The notes under the pieces are model-generated. The model had not been told where the DNA came from and ran no database searches. It saw only the letters and a list, made by a program, of their open reading frames with translations. Both the position numbers and the translations under genes were made by a program. A stretch of DNA of 64,000 bases from Elysia crispata (Eukaryota; Mollusca; Gastropoda; Plakobranchidae), in contig JAWDGP010007375.1 of NCBI GenBank assembly GCA_033675545.1, positions 113,501-177,500 of the forward strand, in the 5' to 3' direction. This document shows, one piece after another, positions 60,063 to 64,000 of this stretch. The first letter of the stretch is position 1, and each line of letters opens with the position of its first letter.

Positions 60063-60324
60063 ATTACTTCTGTAACTGCTACTGCTACATAATCACAGTT
60101 TTTTTCATTTGGAAGTTTGTTTTTATTTTACGAAAGCTTTCTCTCAGCTTAAAAGGTTATCTGCTTTTAATCTTGAAGTTTATTAGATTGCACAAAATAT
60201 TTATTTTGGTTAAACCTGTTCTGTGTTGAATTGAAGCATTAAAGAAATGTTTGGCCATTCAAATCATCAAAGTCATAAGGCTTAACGAGGGCAATCACAT
60301 GCAAACTAGAAAGGAGGAAAATGC

Positions 60325-60350
<26 letters not shown>
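60325..60350. repeat. Poly(A) run
   Basis: About 26 A residues. No retroelement was identified upstream. Confidence 0.9.
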
Positions 60351-60356
<6 letters not shown>

Positions 60357-60660
60357 AAATGGTGAAATTATCAAAATCAGTTATTATAATGACTTTGGCA
60401 ATAACAAATACTATACACTTGTATTAGATGGAGAGAAAAAAGTAGATCATAATTTTATTGGGAGTGTTTTAGCAACTACGCTTTCAACGTCGCACTAGAC
60501 TCCATAAGCTATAAAAATAAACCATTGAATCTTTATTTACAATTTTTTCCATATTTTTCTACCAGGCTGCATTGTCTCATTCGTCATAGATTTTCCCTTG
60601 AGGCCTTAGTGGTTTGATAAACTGACAACATTAAGTTTATCTGAACAAAAGGTATCTAAA

Positions 60661-60734
60661 GACGGGTGACGTCGATTAATTTGGTAAGACTGTCGCTTGC
60701 TGAGCAGATAAACAGCATCGCTGTTATCTACCAA
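60661..60734. promoter_or_regulatory. Candidate regulatory element with CRE-like site and paired GATA sites
   Basis: TGACGTC at 60667-60673 is a near-consensus CREB/ATF site. At 60706-60729 AGATAAACAGC and GCTGTTATCT form an imperfect inverted repeat, placing two GATA sites back to back. This is motif reading only. Confidence 0.25.
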
Positions 60735-61600
60735 GTAAGACAAATGTTTCTATCAATTGCTTTGATCAGGTAAGGCACAGAGTTAACTTTCAAAGATAAT
60801 TACACAGCTGTCATGTGAGAAGACACTAAGATTACATCTCTTTCCCTTGCCTTATATTTGAATTGCTCAATGCGGATCTGTTCATTAAACTGCTATCAAA
60901 AAGATAAAAGCATTGAAGGCAAGGAGTTACTTGTTAAAAGCTTATTTTCAATATTTATCACAAAAATATGTGATGCCTGTGGTAGCAGAAACTTGCAGAT
61001 CAAAATTCAGTAAGCTTCATACTGTACATTGAGTGGTTTTGGAGGAGATAGGATTGTAAGAAACCAATAGATTCCCGTAAAAAAAAAAATAATAATAACA
61101 ATAAAACAAGTAGTGCTTGAAGACGCCCGTTCTCCTATTTATTGATTCCACCTTTTATAATTTTGCCTTAAAAATAAAAAAAAAGAAACAAAAAGAAACA
61201 ACAAAACCTCTTTTAAAGATCTATCTGATGGGAATTGTGGACGTCTGGGTATTGAAAGCAGTGACAGTGCTTTTGAACTACCGACTGCGGTATGTTTCAA
61301 TAAGGCAATTATTTCAAGGACAAATGAAACTGTTTTAAGTACAAGAAATGAAACTAGATCGAAAATCAAGAACGCAGATCTAGACATCAATATGTCATTG
61401 AACCAAAAATGTATATATTCAATATAAAAACTTGAGAAATATCTTAGATTTGTGGACTGTTCCGTAATATAAATTATAATAATACAAAAGCATTTAATTT
61501 TTTTAAAATTCATAGATAAAATAAAAAAAAATAGCAGAGTGTTACGGAGTTTCATGGGCGCTTGATTGCACTTTTTTCCTGTTTTTTATTATTTTTTAAA

Positions 61601-61745
<145 letters not shown>

Positions 61746-62179
61746 TAGTTTGTGTTTGACAATAATACAATTTTAAAGCTGTCGTGCCATTTTCATCTAA
61801 GCCAACCCGCAATAGTATCAGTTTTTAAGCTTAATAAAAAGCCGTTTTTCTGAAAGACTTGTCAATTTTCGTGAGATACTGAGACAGTTCAGAGATGTTT
61901 CGTAAGGAGGTAAAAACCTGATGAGCTCAGAGAGCGGGATGGAGAAGGAGCGTCGCCTTATCGCACTAACCGTTTGACAGTTTTATAATTAATCCGCGCT
62001 ATGATTGTCAGTATCAAAATGGACACTGTCTCCTTCCGCGAATTGATACTATCACCCGAGTATTTTCCTTGTCTTGCCGAAATGGGCACCCTCTTATCGC
62101 GAGCTCACAGGATGAAAACTGAAAACAGTCTGAATCAGTCTCTAGATCTATCTGTTGATATATTTCCTCCATCAGCTTC

Positions 62180-62183
<4 letters not shown>

Positions 62184-62234
<51 letters not shown>

Positions 62235-62329
62235 TCTTTCTTTCTGTTTTCTTTCTCCTCTTTTTCGTTCTCTATTACCTTCAAAAAGTGCTCTCTCTAT
62301 TCTTATATATATATACACACACACACACA

Positions 62330-62397
<68 letters not shown>

Positions 62398-62402
62398 GTC
62401 TG

Positions 62403-62475
<73 letters not shown>
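62184..62475. repeat. (CT)n, (AC)n, (TGTC)n compound microsatellite
   Basis: CT repeats at about 62184-62231, AC repeats near 62315-62330, TGTC units near 62331-62345 and 62391-62405, then CT repeats to 62475. Confidence 0.97.
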
Positions 62476-62478
<3 letters not shown>

Positions 62479-63212
62479 CGCATGTTTTTCTTTCAAATAT
62501 TTCTGCCAAAATTTTGGAGTTCTAATTTCATACAAATCAAAGAATCCAGTGTTTCATATTCCTTCTATACCCGCTTCGTGACCCTTTTGTCTTCAATTTT
62601 TTTCAATACCCACCCTACACAGATCTGAGAAGTCAATAGCCTGCCATTTTAGTTTTCAACTGCTTTTTTTATGAGGAGATATATGAAGAGGAAGGGGAAT
62701 GATGAAAAAGTTACCCTTCAAAATGCTGATGATAAATGCAAGAAGATTGCATAATATCAGAATACCTGGGGCAGGATTTACGCATAAATTTCATCGTAGA
62801 AATGAAAATAAAGACCCGTTCCGGGTGCAAAGGGTGAAAAGATGTCATCGATAACAAAGAGACAGGAATTATCGCGTGGAATGATTATCGAGAGTATCTT
62901 ACTAGCCAATACTTGTTCAAAGTACAGATCTCTAGGACAGACAAAAGTCATGTTAAGCAATTTAGAACTTTAAATTTTCTTGTTAGTAAGGGTTAAAAAA
63001 TTATAAGCATTTAACGACCTGGACATCAAATAGGCTGAGGAGAAGTGAGTCACTGAGACAACTGACTGTGATTATTCTCTTCAAAACTATAAAAAAAAAT
63101 ATTATTCAGCGGCCGTAAGAGGCTGGTTGGAAAAAACAGATAAGGCATTTGCGGTTTGAAGTTTTCATATGGAGTGAAATAGAATTCCTTATCACAGTCT
63201 CAATAAGGCCAT

Positions 63213-63216
<4 letters not shown>

Positions 63217-63289
<73 letters not shown>

Positions 63290-63345
63290 CCCCCCCCAAA
63301 AAAAAAAAAAAAAAAAAAAAGAAAATCACCACCACCACCACCACC
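63217..63345. repeat. (CT)n, poly(C), poly(A), (ACC)n composite
   Basis: About 70 bp of CT repeat followed directly by about 11 C, about 22 A and then six ACC units. Confidence 0.97.
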
Positions 63346-63695
63346 CTTTTAAGTTGTGTTTGCTAAGAGGAATGGACAAGGTAGGGGTCGGGTGCTAGGG
63401 AAAAGGTTAAAAATGTAAGGGTGTCTGGAATACGGCGGATAATATCTGTCACTTTTCGCTTTCTGGGAAGTCGATAGAAATCAGCGAATGGGCCGCGAGC
63501 TCTAAAGACGTTTATCGAGCATGCGCAACCTGATGGTGTTAGAGAAGCGAAATGACAAAAAGTAATCGAGCATCATAGAAGATAAGGTTATAAAGTACAC
63601 CCAGCTGCCTAGATCTTGTATTGTTGGATCGATTGAGCTTTACAGCATGCGATACCGGTATTTGAAAAACAAAATTTTCACTTGATACATAAGAA

Positions 63696-63924
<229 letters not shown>

Positions 63925-64000
63925 CATTGTTTTTAATTTTAAAAAATTAATTCATCTATTTCGCGTTATTTTCATACACAGAAAAAGGCCGCTACCAATT

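Overview
This window is eukaryotic nuclear DNA. It is AT-rich, with multi-exon genes, GT-AG introns of 0.1 to 4 kb, very large simple-sequence arrays and degraded transposons. Protein similarity, recognised from memory, together with many copies of the palindromes TACATGTA, TAGATCTA and TAGGCCTA, suggests a mollusc, most likely a gastropod. That assignment is inference; no taxonomic marker gene is present.

Three genes were reconstructed by joining exons in phase. (1) Positions 435-36222, + strand: a complete RPGRIP1L (fantom/NPHP8) gene of 38 coding exons and about 1402 codons. It has an N-terminal conserved segment, a long coiled coil, two C2 domains, a variable acidic linker and the C-terminal RPGR-interacting (C2-like) domain. 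It encodes a ciliary transition-zone scaffold. (2) Positions 44727-50121, - strand: a complete EMC4 gene, an ER membrane protein complex subunit, of 5 coding exons and 172 codons. (3) Positions 51043-56878, + strand: a NIPSNAP3-like mitochondrial protein gene that appears broken. It has two single-base frame losses, a stop codon at a conserved Trp and a missing stretch near the C-terminus, but it keeps its introns. EMC4 and the NIPSNAP-like gene are head to head, 921 bp apart between start codons.

Layout: 1-434 is upstream or 5' UTR sequence; 435-36222 is RPGRIP1L; 36223-44726 has no confirmed gene (RPGRIP1L 3' UTR, one unidentified open frame, probable EMC4 3' flank); 44727-50121 is EMC4; 50122-51042 is a shared upstream region; 51043-56878 is the NIPSNAP-like pseudogene with a decayed LINE in its third intron; 56879-64000 is intergenic and rich in AT, CT, ACT/GCT and ATT arrays, with two short CpG-containing patches that might be promoters. 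The genes have no evident shared pathway; their proximity looks incidental.

Main points for a second look: the NIPSNAP-like pseudogene; a 226-bp foldback element with a 9-bp flanking duplication in EMC4 intron 1; a roughly 1-kb CT/GT array in RPGRIP1L intron 24; a possible phase-neutral cassette exon and a 20-nt microexon in RPGRIP1L; a phase-compatible coding-like segment in EMC4 intron 4; and the excess of three TA-flanked palindromic octamers. I did not find a convincing novel multi-gene system.
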